A stretch of 64,000 nt of DNA from JAHRAW01 sp028066695 (GCA_963457535.1 OY734803.1:806001-870000); one strand, 5' to 3'. Positions 1-8,527 are shown, counted from the first letter of the stretch. The notes: generated by a model not told the origin, from the sequence alone. Translations and numbers: made by a program.

Positions 1-2542
1 TGTATTTGACAAACTGGCTGCTGCCGTTTGCGCCGCGCGGTTTGCCGTCTTCCCAGTTGTCGGAGTAGATGACTTTTTTGATGCGCGGTAGCAGCACCGT
101 GTCAAAGTGATGGCCGACTTCGGCGAGGATGTATTTGCGCGCGCCGTTGTCCTCGCGGTTGATGTTGATGACGGCGTGGGCGGTGGTGCCGGAGCCGGCG
201 AAAAAATCCACGACGGTTGCGCCGGTATCATCGCCAAGAGAAAACTTGACGCAATCTTGCACATTAAAAATTGATTTCGGGTAAGAAAAAACTCCCGCAG
301 TGCCCATAATGTCCGCAAGAATGTTGCTGCCATAAACGCCAGCATTGTATTTTTTGTCCGTCCAATTACTAAAGACGGGTCGGCGGCGATCCGATTCATC
401 AATGATTTGATAAATCGATTTTCCGTTTTTGCAAACGATGCTCCCTTTTTCATGTTCGGCCAGAAAAGATTCATAGGAACGACGCCATACTCGCTCCGTC
501 CCATCCGCGCCAACCGGATAAATTCTTTTCCAACCTTCCGCCGTATTTTTTTCGGGGTAGTTTTCGCCTTTCGGCGGCTTTTCCGCGCCCATTATTTTGC
601 TGGTCTTTTCGTCCACCAAAATCGCGTAAAAACTGTTCGGGCGGCCAATACGCAAGTTGCTTTCCGCGGTGCCAGTTCGGACAAAACCGCGTTCAGTTTG
701 TTCATTCGTTTTCATTTCTCCGTGCAAAACTTTTTTGTTCTGCGGAGTCATGAAAATTGCATATTCATGAGTGCGAGAAACATTCGTTCCTTCCAGTCCG
801 GCCCCGGCCGGGTGGTGATTCACGACGACGACAAACCGCTCTCGGTCAGGGAAGCAGTTTTCCAAAAGATGACTTAACGGCGTCATTTCCGTGTCATCAA
901 TTGCAACAATGAGGACGCTGTCATCAGTGAACATTTCGGCGACTTTCATAAGCCGATTTTCCATAAGCGTTAACCACGCCGAATGTTTGTAGTTGTTTTT
1001 GTACATGATTGCGGACGCGTCGGTGTTGTAAGGCGGATCAATATAGACGCACTTCACCTGCCCCTGATAGCGCGCCTGCAGCAGATTCAACGCCTGAAAG
1101 TTTTCGCCGTGCACCAGCACACCGTCCAGTTGCGCGTCCAGCCCGCCCTTCTCGGACAAAGCGGCGAGCAGTTTGTCGGTGAAAGCGCGGTCAAAATGCC
1201 GCGTGTCCACGACCAAATACGGATGCGCTTTGTAAAACGCGGCGGCGTCATTTTTGCCGGGCAATTTTTCCATGCCAAACAACTCCTTCCATTCGTCGCG
1301 CTGCCCGCGGTTGCCGGCGATTTCGCCATACAGCGACTCCGGCACTTTGTCCAGCGTGACGCAGTAGTTGGTTTCCAGAACAAACTTCTTTTTCAGCCAC
1401 AGCGTTTTTTGAAAATTCTCCAACTGCGCGAGGAAGACGATGATTTTTTCCGCGACTTGGCGGACGGCGCGCATGCGCGCGAGCGCGCGGTCCAAACGAA
1501 CCGAATCGCCGGCCGCGAGGTCGTCCAAATTCAGCACTTCGCTTTTCAAATACAACTCCATTTCGCGCCGCAAAAACCCGCCGAGATCTTTGTGGATGAA
1601 GTAGTCAAAACTGTTTTCGGCGGTGTAGCGCTCAAGGTGCCTGCCCAGCAGGGTGCGCTCGCCGTTTGCCTCGGTCGGCGCAAGTTTGCCCAGCGCCGCG
1701 GGCCATTTCGGGTCAGCGCCTTCCCATTCCAAAATACGCTTTTCGGTGTCCGCGTTAATGCGCTGTTGCTGGTGATTGCCGTTGCCGCTCCATTTGCTCT
1801 TTTCCGGCTCGGTCAGCGGGCGGTGTTCAAAGCGGATGACCAGGCAGCCGTCTTCCACCGCAACCGCCTGCCCGCCCTCCAATGCGGCTTTGCCCGCCAG
1901 CACAAAGCGCCTGCCGTTGGTTTCTTGGATGTTGTCCTTTTCGTTGTCGGCGCGCGCGATTTGAAAACGCACACGCCGCGCATCTCCGCCCGCGCCGTTC
2001 AGCGTGAAAACATACGCGGCGTAGTTTTTGGTGGTCTTGATGTAATACTGGTCGGCATTCGCCCAGTGCAGTTTGACTTCCTCGCCGTTGTAGGGGATCA
2101 GATACGCCGAATCCCCGCCGCCGGTATAGCGGCGCAGGGACATGAAATCGCCCTCGTCGTAGTAGCGGGCGAAGAAGTGGTAGAGGTGGTTGTAGACGTC
2201 GGCTTCGGCCAGTTTGTCGTTTTTTGCGGCGGCGATGCTGTCGTCCAGTTTCCGGACTTTCGGGCTTTCGGCGGGGTCAAGCCCCGCGTTTTTGACGCCT
2301 TGCGCGATTTCATCACGCTCCTTTTTCCGCGCGGCGATGTCGGATTTGGCGATTTCCTCCAGCGCATCTTCCACTTGCAGCGGAAGCTGTTCGGTGAGGA
2401 ATTTCTCGACTTCACCGCTTTTCATCGCCATGATTCGGTAGAGGCCGAAATCCAGATCGCCGCGGTCCAACTGAAAGAGTTCGCGGAGTTTGGCGAGGAG
2501 TTTTTCGCGGGCGGCGGCGGAGGCTTGGACGGGATCGGGCAT
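1..2542 (-). CDS. Type III-like (Mod) site-specific adenine DNA methyltransferase, partial
   Basis: The gene reads leftwards and is cut by the window edge, so only the first ~847 codons are present, with no stop. The N-terminus has the RELF/DRGDLDFGLYRIM stretch that I know from large type III-like DNA methyltransferases. A long acidic/coiled linker follows, then the catalytic domain. Motif IV DPPYNT lies near residue 502 and motif I FFAGSGTT near residue 780. Motif IV before motif I is the beta-class N6-adenine order. The predicted role is transfer of a methyl group from SAM to adenine in a recognition site. The start is the ATG at 2542, because a TATAAT lies only nine bases upstream and there is no room for a leader. 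A partner helicase/nuclease (Res) gene would be expected past the left edge but cannot be seen. Base composition is somewhat lower in GC than the neighbouring core genes. Family confidence is high; system type is inferred. Confidence 0.85.
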   Translation of the reverse strand, partial: MPDPVQASAAAREKLLAKLRELFQLDRGDLDFGLYRIMAMKSGEVEKFLTEQLPLQVEDALEEIAKSDIAARKKERDEIAQGVKNAGLDPAESPKVRKLDDSIAAAKNDKLAEADVYNHLYHFFARYYDEGDFMSLRRYTGGGDSAYLIPYNGEEVKLHWANADQYYIKTTKNYAAYVFTLNGAGGDARRVRFQIARADNEKDNIQETNGRRFVLAGKAALEGGQAVAVEDGCLVIRFEHRPLTEPEKSKWSGNGNHQQQRINADTEKRILEWEGADPKWPAALGKLAPTEANGERTLLGRHLERYTAENSFDYFIHKDLGGFLRREMELYLKSEVLNLDDLAAGDSVRLDRALARMRAVRQVAEKIIVFLAQLENFQKTLWLKKKFVLETNYCVTLDKVPESLYGEIAGNRGQRDEWKELFGMEKLPGKNDAAAFYKAHPYLVVDTRHFDRAFTDKLLAALSEKGGLDAQLDGVLVHGENFQALNLLQARYQGQVKCVYIDPPYNTDASAIMYKNNYKHSAWLTLMENRLMKVAEMFTDDSVLIVAIDDTEMTPLSHLLENCFPDRERFVVVVNHHPAGAGLEGTNVSRTHEYAIFMTPQNKKVLHGEMKTNEQTERGFVRTGTAESNLRIGRPNSFYAILVDEKTSKIMGAEKPPKGENYPEKNTAEGWKRIYPVGADGTERVWRRSYESFLAEHEKGSIVCKNGKSIYQIIDESDRRRPVFSNWTDKKYNAGVYGSNILADIMGTAGVFSYPKSIFNVQDCVKFSLGDDTGATVVDFFAGSGTTAHAVININREDNGARKYILAEVGHHFDTVLLPRIKKVIYSDNWEDGKPRGANGSSQFVKY

Positions 2543-2550
2543 GGCGGGGG

Positions 2551-2556
2551 ATTATA
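2551..2556 (-). promoter_or_regulatory. -10 hexamer for the Mod-like methyltransferase
   Basis: A perfect TATAAT on the minus strand ends nine bases before the ATG at 2542. Transcription would therefore start at or within a few bases of the start codon, implying a leaderless mRNA. No convincing -35 box is visible 16-18 bases upstream. Confidence 0.45.
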
Positions 2557-2559
2557 GTG

Positions 2560-2800
2560 TGGAATGGGGGAAATTGGCGGATTTGCGGGGATTTTTGAGG
2601 GGTTTTTCGGCGCAATCTCCGGCGAAAATGGCGGGAAAATGCGGGGAATTGGCGGGAAAGTTCTGGGAAAATGTTGGAAAAATCTGGGAAAAATTGGGGA
2701 ATTTCGGGGAAATTTTGATAAGTGGGGGAGTGGGCGGTTTGGCGGGGGTGGGGATTTTGTCCGGGTGGGCTGATTTTCCGCCGGGGCGGGGGGGGGGGAT
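2560..2800. repeat. G-rich low-complexity spacer with an 11-G run
   Basis: No gene is supportable here. The plus strand is a run of irregular GGGGAAA/GGCGGGAAA-type words, with guanine runs every 8-15 bases, ending in an uninterrupted run of 11 G at 2788-2798. The opposite strand is C-rich. Open frames through it translate to low-complexity sequence and were not called. It separates the leftward methyltransferase from the rightward promoter at 2821. Confidence 0.6.
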
Positions 2801-2820
2801 GGAAAAAATTTGTAAAGCGC

Positions 2821-2849
2821 TTGACAGGGCGGGGGGCGGGGGGGATACT
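2821..2849 (+). promoter_or_regulatory. Strong sigma-70-type promoter with a poly-G spacer
   Basis: A perfect TTGACA (2821-2826), a 17-base spacer and GATACT (2844-2849) face the tandem repeats. The spacer consists only of G runs broken by two C. An A/T-rich tract just upstream (2803-2815) resembles an UP element. Predicted initiation is near 2856. Because the spacer is two G tracts, slippage could alter the -35/-10 spacing; that part is inference. Confidence 0.55.
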
Positions 2850-2855
2850 GCGGGT

Positions 2856-2981
2856 ATGCGTGGTTTGCAGGCTGGCAATGTCTCCCATACCGCCATTGGT
2901 GCGCCCGATTGCCCCGGCGATTTTGTCGGCGGAGCGCGTAAAGTTTCAGACGCCGCGCGAAAGCGTGGTGTGACCGAATGA
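2856..2981 (+). CDS. Possible 41-residue leaderless ORF running into the first repeat
   Basis: An ATG sits exactly where the promoter at 2821-2849 should initiate, and the frame stays open for 41 codons to a TGA at 2979. Most of the peptide is simply the translation of repeat unit 1. The other repeat copies do not preserve this frame, so coding is doubtful. I list it only because promoter, start and reading frame line up. The alternative, which I prefer, is that the transcript is non-coding and its hairpins are the function. Confidence 0.2.
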   Translation: MRGLQAGNVSHTAIGAPDCPGDFVGGARKVSDAARKRGVTE

Positions 2982-3300
2982 GGATCAGTTTGGCAATGAC
3001 TCGAGTACCTCATTGATGCGCCCGATTGCCCCGGCGATTTTGTCGGCGGAGCGCATACAATTTTCAGACGCCGCGTGAAAGCGTGGTGAGGCCAAACGAC
3101 TGGCGGAGCCCCGGTGATGGGCGCCATTGCCTCGTTGGTGCGCCCGATCACCTCGGCAGTTCGCTGTCGGCGGAGCGCGCAAGATTTCAAACGCCTCGCG
3201 AAAGCGTGGCGTGACCGGATGAGACAGTGATTCGGCAATGATCCGAGGTCTCATTGGTGCGCCCGATTGCCGCGGCGGTTTCCGCCGGCGGAGCGCACAC
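2894..3300 (+). repeat. Tandem ~119-bp hairpin-rich repeat, about 3.4 copies
   Basis: Units begin at 2894, 3011, 3133 and 3252 (periods 117, 122 and 119), each opening with CATTGGTGCGCCCGAT or a close variant. Every full unit holds two internal hairpins. Hairpin A lies at 2911-2935, 3028-3052, 3154-3169 and 3274-3286. Hairpin B has a GAAA loop at 2950-2971, 3069-3088 and 3191-3212. At most junctions a CAATGA/TCATTG pair forms a third. Stem bases differ between copies while pairing is largely kept: the top of A is CGA/TCG, CAG/CTG or GGCGG/CCGCC, and G-T pairs in B become G-C. The fourth unit is truncated by the gene ending at 3301. The array lies directly downstream of a strong promoter. It is too long in period and too diverged for CRISPR. 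Confidence 0.8.
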
Positions 3301-3798
3301 CTACTTTTTGCCGCGCGGATAGAGGGAAATGAGCACAGGATTTTTGCCCTCGTCCAAGTCAAGGATCACCCGCAACTTAAATTCCGCGCTGTAAAAGCGC
3401 CACCGCCCTTTGTTTTCCTCGGGGTTTTTGCCGCGCAAAATCCGCGCAACTTTGGCGTAGTCTTCCGCCTTAATTACATCTCCGTGGCGCCGCTGCACAT
3501 GCCGAGCCACCGGCGCGGTCAGCCGCAGCACTTTTGATTTCGCGCCGATTTTGCGCGCCAAGTCGTCGTCCAGCACCGCCAGCGGCACAAAATCATTGAC
3601 CACCGCTTTTTTGTTGCGCGGCTGTTTCCGCGGCGCCGGCCGCGGCTTTTCAATAAACTTTTTGAACGCGGAACTGCGCAGAAACGCGCCGACCAACCAT
3701 CGCTGCCGCGCAAGCCGCAAGTGCCGCGACAACCGCCGCCGCACCACGCGCCGCGTCCGCCGCGCCAGCGCGGCCTTTTCCCTGCCCCAAAATTTCAT
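3301..3798 (-). CDS. Small basic protein with a PBECR-like (phage barnase/EndoU/colicin/RelE-like) nuclease domain
   Basis: 165 residues. Residues 1-65 are extremely arginine/lysine-rich. From about residue 70 the sequence resembles the phage nuclease-like domain found at the end of phage head-morphogenesis proteins and some toxins: a leucine-rich strand, RHVQRRH with two histidines (H100, H105), the AEDYAKVARIL helix, an RWRFYSAE strand and a closing VLISLYP strand with S158. Known relatives are usually C-terminal domains of larger phage proteins, so a free-standing copy with a nucleic-acid-binding-like tail is unusual. No phage genes flank it. The start is ATG 3798, preceded by AGGA. Its stop abuts the truncated last repeat. 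It could be a prophage remnant, a toxin without a visible antitoxin, or a domesticated RNase. Family assignment is by eye. Confidence 0.5.
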   Translation of the reverse strand: MKFWGREKAALARRTRRVVRRRLSRHLRLARQRWLVGAFLRSSAFKKFIEKPRPAPRKQPRNKKAVVNDFVPLAVLDDDLARKIGAKSKVLRLTAPVARHVQRRHGDVIKAEDYAKVARILRGKNPEENKGRWRFYSAEFKLRVILDLDEGKNPVLISLYPRGKK

Positions 3799-3944
3799 TG
3801 ATTTAGTCCTACTCCTCGCATTCTACATCACTCCACCGCCAAACCCCCAAAGTAAATTCCGTGTAAATCCCCCAAAAATCCCCAATTCCCGCTCTTCCGG
3901 TGCCATATTAGTCCCCAACCACCCCGCCTGGGCGGTTTCGCGAG

Positions 3945-3986
3945 TTATCCACAATTTCCCCCTTCTCCCCCAATTTCCGCCATAAT
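3945..3986 (+). promoter_or_regulatory. DnaA-box match and -10 element ahead of the RND efflux operon
   Basis: TTATCCACA at 3945-3953 is a perfect DnaA-box match. CATAAT at 3981-3986 is a plausible -10 whose start point would coincide with the ATG at 3993, again suggesting a leaderless message. The -35 region is poor. A single DnaA box can occur by chance, so a regulatory role is inference. Confidence 0.3.
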
Positions 3987-3992
3987 CCGCAC

Positions 3993-5162
3993 ATGAACAA
4001 TTCACACTCCCGCTCCCGCCCCCTCCTCCGCGCCGGCGTTGCCGGGTTGCTGTTCCTGCTCGTCTGCGCGCCGGCGGCGGCGCAGCGGGCGTCTCTGGTT
4101 ACCGTGGATGCGGTCAATGCGCAGGCGTTCGCGCAGACGCTGCCGGTGGTCGGGCGGCTGGTGGCGCCGCAGATGGGGGCGGCGACCACGCGCGTCAGCG
4201 GCACGCTGGCTTCCATGCGCGTGCGCGTCGGCGAGAAAGTGGAGAAGGGGCAGGTGCTGGCGAGCATTGACACCGAGGCGCTGGAATTGCAACTCGCGCT
4301 GGTGCGCGCGCGCGCGGCGATGGCTTCGGCCGGATTGAAAACCGCGCAGGCCGAATTGAAACTGGCCGAGCAGGAAGTCGCGCGGCTGAGCGGGCTGACC
4401 AGTTCGGCCGCGGTGAGCAAGGCGGCGATTGACGACGCGCGGCAGCGGCACGCGATCGCCACGGCGAAAGCGAGCGAGGCGGTCGCGGCGCTGCGCGCGC
4501 GGCAGGCCGAGGTGAAACTGGCGCAACTGGATGTCAAATACGCCGAGATCAAAGCGCCGTTCGCCGGCGCGGTCACCGAGCGTTTCGCCGACGCAGGCGG
4601 GTATCTGCGAAGCGGCGACGCGGTGGTGCAACTGGTCGCGGCGAGCAATTTGGAATTGGAGGCGGCGGTTCCGGCCGAGCGCCTCGGCGGACTGGACGCG
4701 GGCGCGAAAGTGGAAATCGCGCTGGACAACGGCAGCCGCCACCGCGCGATTGCGCGCGCGGTCGTGCCCGAAGAAGACGCGCGCACGCGCACGCGGCGGG
4801 TGCGTTTCAGCGTGGATTTCGGCGCCGGCGCCGGACTGCTGGCCGCCGAGCAAAGCGCCACGGTGTTTATTCCGGCCGGCGCGCCGCGCGAAATCGTTTC
4901 GGTGCATAAGGACGCCATCGTCCGCCGCGGCGGCGACCATGTGGTTTTCGTCGTGGAAAAAGACGCGGCGGCAATTCGCAGCGTGCGCGTCGGCGCGGAA
5001 AGCGGCGAGCGCATTGAAGTGCTGCGCGGACTGGTGCCGGGCGAGTTGGCGGTGGTGCGCGGCAACGAGCGGCTGCAGCCGGGGCAGAAGGTGCGGCTGG
5101 CGAACGCGAAGGCGGTGGCAAAGGCCGAGAAAAAGCCCGCGAAGAAAACGGGAGCGGAATGA
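3993..5162 (+). CDS. RND efflux periplasmic adaptor (membrane fusion protein, HlyD/AcrA type)
   Basis: 389 residues. A cleavable signal peptide (hydrophobic core, then APAAAQ near residue 30) sends it to the periplasm. Order of parts: a split lipoyl/barrel-sandwich half (VSGTLASMRVRVGEKVEKG, ~67-87), an alanine-rich alpha-hairpin coiled coil (~95-175), the second lipoyl half (AEIKAPFAGAVTERF, ~183-198), a beta-barrel and a membrane-proximal domain, then a lysine-rich tail. It should bridge the inner-membrane pump encoded next (5231) to an outer-membrane channel; no TolC-like gene lies nearby, so a shared channel is likely. The 68-base gap to the pump gene contains only its ribosome site, so the two are probably one transcript. 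Substrate is not predictable. Confidence 0.9.
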   Translation: MNNSHSRSRPLLRAGVAGLLFLLVCAPAAAQRASLVTVDAVNAQAFAQTLPVVGRLVAPQMGAATTRVSGTLASMRVRVGEKVEKGQVLASIDTEALELQLALVRARAAMASAGLKTAQAELKLAEQEVARLSGLTSSAAVSKAAIDDARQRHAIATAKASEAVAALRARQAEVKLAQLDVKYAEIKAPFAGAVTERFADAGGYLRSGDAVVQLVAASNLELEAAVPAERLGGLDAGAKVEIALDNGSRHRAIARAVVPEEDARTRTRRVRFSVDFGAGAGLLAAEQSATVFIPAGAPREIVSVHKDAIVRRGGDHVVFVVEKDAAAIRSVRVGAESGERIEVLRGLVPGELAVVRGNERLQPGQKVRLANAKAVAKAEKKPAKKTGAE

Positions 5163-5230
5163 CCGCGCCCGGCCGCGCCCGGCATTTTGCGGGCGGCGCG
5201 GTTTTGCATGCACATTAAAAGGAGCGCGCG

Positions 5231-8200
5231 GTGAACCTGATCAGCAACGCCATTGAGCGGCCGATCGCGGTAATCGCGGCGGTATTGCTGGTGGTGCTTT
5301 TCGGACTGGTCGCGCTGCGCACCATTCCGATTCAACTGGTGCCGGATGTGAACCGGCCGGTCGTCAGCATCACCACAAACTGGTTCGGCGCGGCGCCGGC
5401 GGAAGTAGAGCGCGAAATCTTAAACCGCCAGGAGGAGGAACTCGCCGGGCTGGAAGGGCTGGAGTCCATCACCGGAAGCGCGTCTCCGGGACAGGCGAAA
5501 ATCACGCTGGAATTCAAAATCGGCACCGACATGGGGCGCGCGCTGCTGCTGGTGGCGAACCGCCTGGACCGCGTGCCGCGTTATCCGGACGAGGCCGACC
5601 AGCCGTCGCTCAGCGTCGGCAACGACGACAACATCGCCTGGTTCAACATTCGCCGCGCGCCGGGCAACACGCGCCCGATTCACGAGTTCGGCGATTACGT
5701 CAACGACGTAATCAAAGAGCGCATAGAGCGCGTGCCGGGGGTCGGGCGCGTCAATGTGTACGGCGGCAGCGAGCGCGAAATTCAGGTGCTGGTGGATCCG
5801 TATGCGCTGGCGCGCTACCAACTGAGCGTGGAGCAATTGCTGCGCTCGCTCTCCGACGCCAACATTTCGCTCGGCGCCGGCGACATTGACGAGGGCAAGC
5901 GCCGCTATGTGGTGCGCACCGAAGGCGAACTGACCGATCTGGAAGTCATTCGCCAGGTGCTGCTGCGCGGCGGCGGCGGCGGCGGGCGGGTTACGCTCGG
6001 CGATGTCGCCGAGGTGCGCTTCGGCTACAAGGAGCCGGGCGCGGCGATTCGCATGATGGGCAGCGCGGCGATTGCATTTAACGCCTCGCGGCAAAGCGGC
6101 GCGAACATCATAGAAACCATGCGCGGCATTTACCAGGCGGTGGACGAGTTGAATGCGTCGGCGGTGCCGCAGGCCGAGTTGACGCTGCTGCAGGTGTATG
6201 ACGAAACCGTGTACATCAATTCGGCGATTGAATTGGTGCAGCAAAACATCTGGGTCGGCGGCACGCTGGCCGCGCTGATTTTGATTTTGTTTTTGCGCTC
6301 GTTCCGCGCGACCATCGTCATCTCGCTGGCGATTCCGGTGTCGGTGGTCGGCGCGTTCGTGGCGATGGCCGCGCTCGGACGCTCCATTAACGTGGTGTCG
6401 CTGGCCGGGCTGGCGTTCGCGGTCGGCATGGTGGTGGACGCGGCGATAGTGGTGCTGGAAAACATCTACCGCCACAAGGAGGCCGGGCATTCCGCCGCGA
6501 AAGCCGCGTTCCTCGGCGCGCAGCAGGTGTGGGGCGCGGTGCTGGTGTCGTCGCTGACCACGGTCATGGTGTTCATTCCGATTTTGATCATGGAATTGGA
6601 GGCCGGGCAATTGTTCCGCGATATCGCGGTGGCGATCGCGGTTTCGGTGATGCTGTCGCTGCTGGTTTCCATTACGCTGATACCGGCGCTGTCGCGGCGG
6701 CTGCTCGGCGACGGCGGCAGTCTCATTAAAGTTGGCGGGATTGCAAAACTCGCGCGGCGCATCCCGCCGCGGTTTGTGCCGATGGCGGCGAAATCTCTGC
6801 TGAAACACGCGGCGAGCATCGCCGGCAAAAAACTCCGCGGAAAAATTGGAAAGCAGGCCGGAAAGAAATCCGGGCGCTTTGAATTGCCCGGCATAGACCG
6901 CGCCGCGAGGTTTTTCGCCTCGCTCATCTCCGCGTTCACCGCGCGCGTGGTGCGCAGCAAAATTTTTGCGTTCGGCATCGTCGCCGCGGTCAGCATCTCC
7001 GCGACCGCCGGCGCCTGGTCGCTTTTGCCGAAACTGGAATACCTGCCGGAGGGAAACCGCAACCTGCTGTTCGGCGTGATCATTCCGCCGCCCGGCTACA
7101 ACCTGGAAACCACCAATCAAATCGCGCGCGGCATTGAGGACGAGACGCGCTCCCTGTGGGCGAAAAGCAAGGACGATGTGGCCGCGCCGGGCGAGCCGCC
7201 GCGCATTGAAAGATTCTTTTATGTGGCGACGCGCGCGCGCACTTTTCTCGGCGCGGTCGCGGTAACGCCGTCGCGCGTCGCCGAATTGAAGCCGATTCTG
7301 CGCGACCCGGTGTTTCGCGAGCCGGGCACTTTCGGCTTCATCTCGCAGCCGTCCATTTTCGGGCGCGGCATCGGCGGCGGACGCAAAATTGAAATTGACA
7401 TTTCGGGGCCCGATTTGGACGAGGTGCTTTACACCGCCAACCGCGCGTTCGGGACCGTGGTGCAGTTGTTTCCGCGCAGCGAGGGCCACGAATGGCGGCC
7501 GCAGCCGGGGCTGGAACTCGGCGCGCCCGAAGTGCGCGTGATTCCGCACCGCCTGCGCCTCAACGACAGCGGCATCACCGCGCGCGAGTTGGCGCGCACC
7601 ATTGACGCCTTCAACGACGGCCTGCGCGCCGCGCAATCCACCGTGGACGGGCGGCTGATGGACATCGTCGTCAAAGGGCGCGAGCAGTCGGTCAGCCGCA
7701 CGCAGGGCATCGGCGGGCTGCCGCTGGTCACCACCGAGGGGCGCGTGATTCCCGCGTCTTCGGTCGCCGACATTGAACTGACCGCGGGTCCGACGGAAAT
7801 CCGCCACCGCGAAAGGTTCCGCACGATTACGCTGGAAGTCCGCCCGACCGCGACGCTGCCGCTGGAGGCGGCGATAGACACCATTCGCGAGCAGGTGATC
7901 GCGCCGCTGGAGGCCGGCGGCCTGCCGCCCGGCGTAAAACTCCGCATCTCCGGCACCGCCGACAAATTGGTGGAGACCAGCCGCGCGATGGCGGTCAACC
8001 TCGCGCTGTCGCTGGTCATCGTGTTCTTGGTGATGGCGGTGCTGTTTGAAAGTTTTGTCTACCCGCTGATCATCATGCTGTCGGTGCCGGTCGCCGCGGC
8101 CGGCGGCGTCATCGGCCTGGCCGCGCTCAACCTGCACACCTACCAGGCGCTGGACATGCTGACCATGCTCGGCTTCGTGATTTTGACAGGCATCGTGGTC

Positions 8201-8527
8201 AACAACGCGATCTTGCTGGTGCACCAAACACTGCACCACATTCGCCGCGAGAATCTCGGGGTGCACGACGCGATTCGCATGGCGACGCAAAACCGCATCC
8301 GCCCGATCTTCATGTCCACGCTGACCAGCGTGTTCGGCATGCTGCCGCTGGTGCTGTTTCCGGGCGCCGGCTCGGAGTTGTACCGCGGACTCGGCTCGGT
8401 GGTGGTCGGCGGACTGAGTCTTTCGGCGATCATCACGCTGCTCATCGTGCCGCCGATGATGGCGCTTTTGGTCGCGCCGCTGGAAGAGCGCCGCCGCGCG
8501 CGGCAGGCGGCCGCGAAGCGGCGGTGA
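5231..8527 (+). CDS. RND efflux permease (HAE1/AcrB-like)
   Basis: 1098 residues, slightly longer than typical AcrB-like pumps. The start is GTG 5231, with AAAAGGAG seven bases upstream. The N-terminal TM1 (AVIAAVLLVVLFGLVALRTI) is followed by two large periplasmic porter/docking halves and two TM bundles (residues ~335-490 and ~910-1080). The TM4 proton-relay region reads GMVVDAAIVVLEN. It keeps one aspartate where AcrB has two adjacent ones, a variant known in other RND subgroups. A lysine-rich cytoplasmic linker of about 75 residues (~500-575) between the two halves is longer than usual and explains the extra length. It functions as a proton-driven trimeric exporter with the upstream adaptor. 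Its stop overlaps the next start (GTGA), coupling it to the gamma-glutamyltransferase gene. Confidence 0.92.
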   Translation: MNLISNAIERPIAVIAAVLLVVLFGLVALRTIPIQLVPDVNRPVVSITTNWFGAAPAEVEREILNRQEEELAGLEGLESITGSASPGQAKITLEFKIGTDMGRALLLVANRLDRVPRYPDEADQPSLSVGNDDNIAWFNIRRAPGNTRPIHEFGDYVNDVIKERIERVPGVGRVNVYGGSEREIQVLVDPYALARYQLSVEQLLRSLSDANISLGAGDIDEGKRRYVVRTEGELTDLEVIRQVLLRGGGGGGRVTLGDVAEVRFGYKEPGAAIRMMGSAAIAFNASRQSGANIIETMRGIYQAVDELNASAVPQAELTLLQVYDETVYINSAIELVQQNIWVGGTLAALILILFLRSFRATIVISLAIPVSVVGAFVAMAALGRSINVVSLAGLAFAVGMVVDAAIVVLENIYRHKEAGHSAAKAAFLGAQQVWGAVLVSSLTTVMVFIPILIMELEAGQLFRDIAVAIAVSVMLSLLVSITLIPALSRRLLGDGGSLIKVGGIAKLARRIPPRFVPMAAKSLLKHAASIAGKKLRGKIGKQAGKKSGRFELPGIDRAARFFASLISAFTARVVRSKIFAFGIVAAVSISATAGAWSLLPKLEYLPEGNRNLLFGVIIPPPGYNLETTNQIARGIEDETRSLWAKSKDDVAAPGEPPRIERFFYVATRARTFLGAVAVTPSRVAELKPILRDPVFREPGTFGFISQPSIFGRGIGGGRKIEIDISGPDLDEVLYTANRAFGTVVQLFPRSEGHEWRPQPGLELGAPEVRVIPHRLRLNDSGITARELARTIDAFNDGLRAAQSTVDGRLMDIVVKGREQSVSRTQGIGGLPLVTTEGRVIPASSVADIELTAGPTEIRHRERFRTITLEVRPTATLPLEAAIDTIREQVIAPLEAGGLPPGVKLRISGTADKLVETSRAMAVNLALSLVIVFLVMAVLFESFVYPLIIMLSVPVAAAGGVIGLAALNLHTYQALDMLTMLGFVILTGIVVNNAILLVHQTLHHIRRENLGVHDAIRMATQNRIRPIFMSTLTSVFGMLPLVLFPGAGSELYRGLGSVVVGGLSLSAIITLLIVPPMMALLVAPLEERRRARQAAAKRR

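Noticed and set aside
2552..3238. Minus-strand frames through the repeat region (up to 228 codons)
   Set aside because: They are translations of the tandem repeats and the C-rich spacer; frames shift between units.
2894..3300. CRISPR array
   Set aside because: Period of 117-122 bases, diverged copies, no short identical repeat with unique spacers, no cas genes.
5420..8290. A 956-codon open frame antisense to the RND pump
   Set aside because: A by-product of high GC and codon bias opposite a clear RND gene; composition is Arg/His/Gln-rich with no motifs.
5231..8527. RND pump as inactive because one proton-relay aspartate is missing
   Set aside because: The single-aspartate version is common in other RND subgroups, so it is a subfamily trait.
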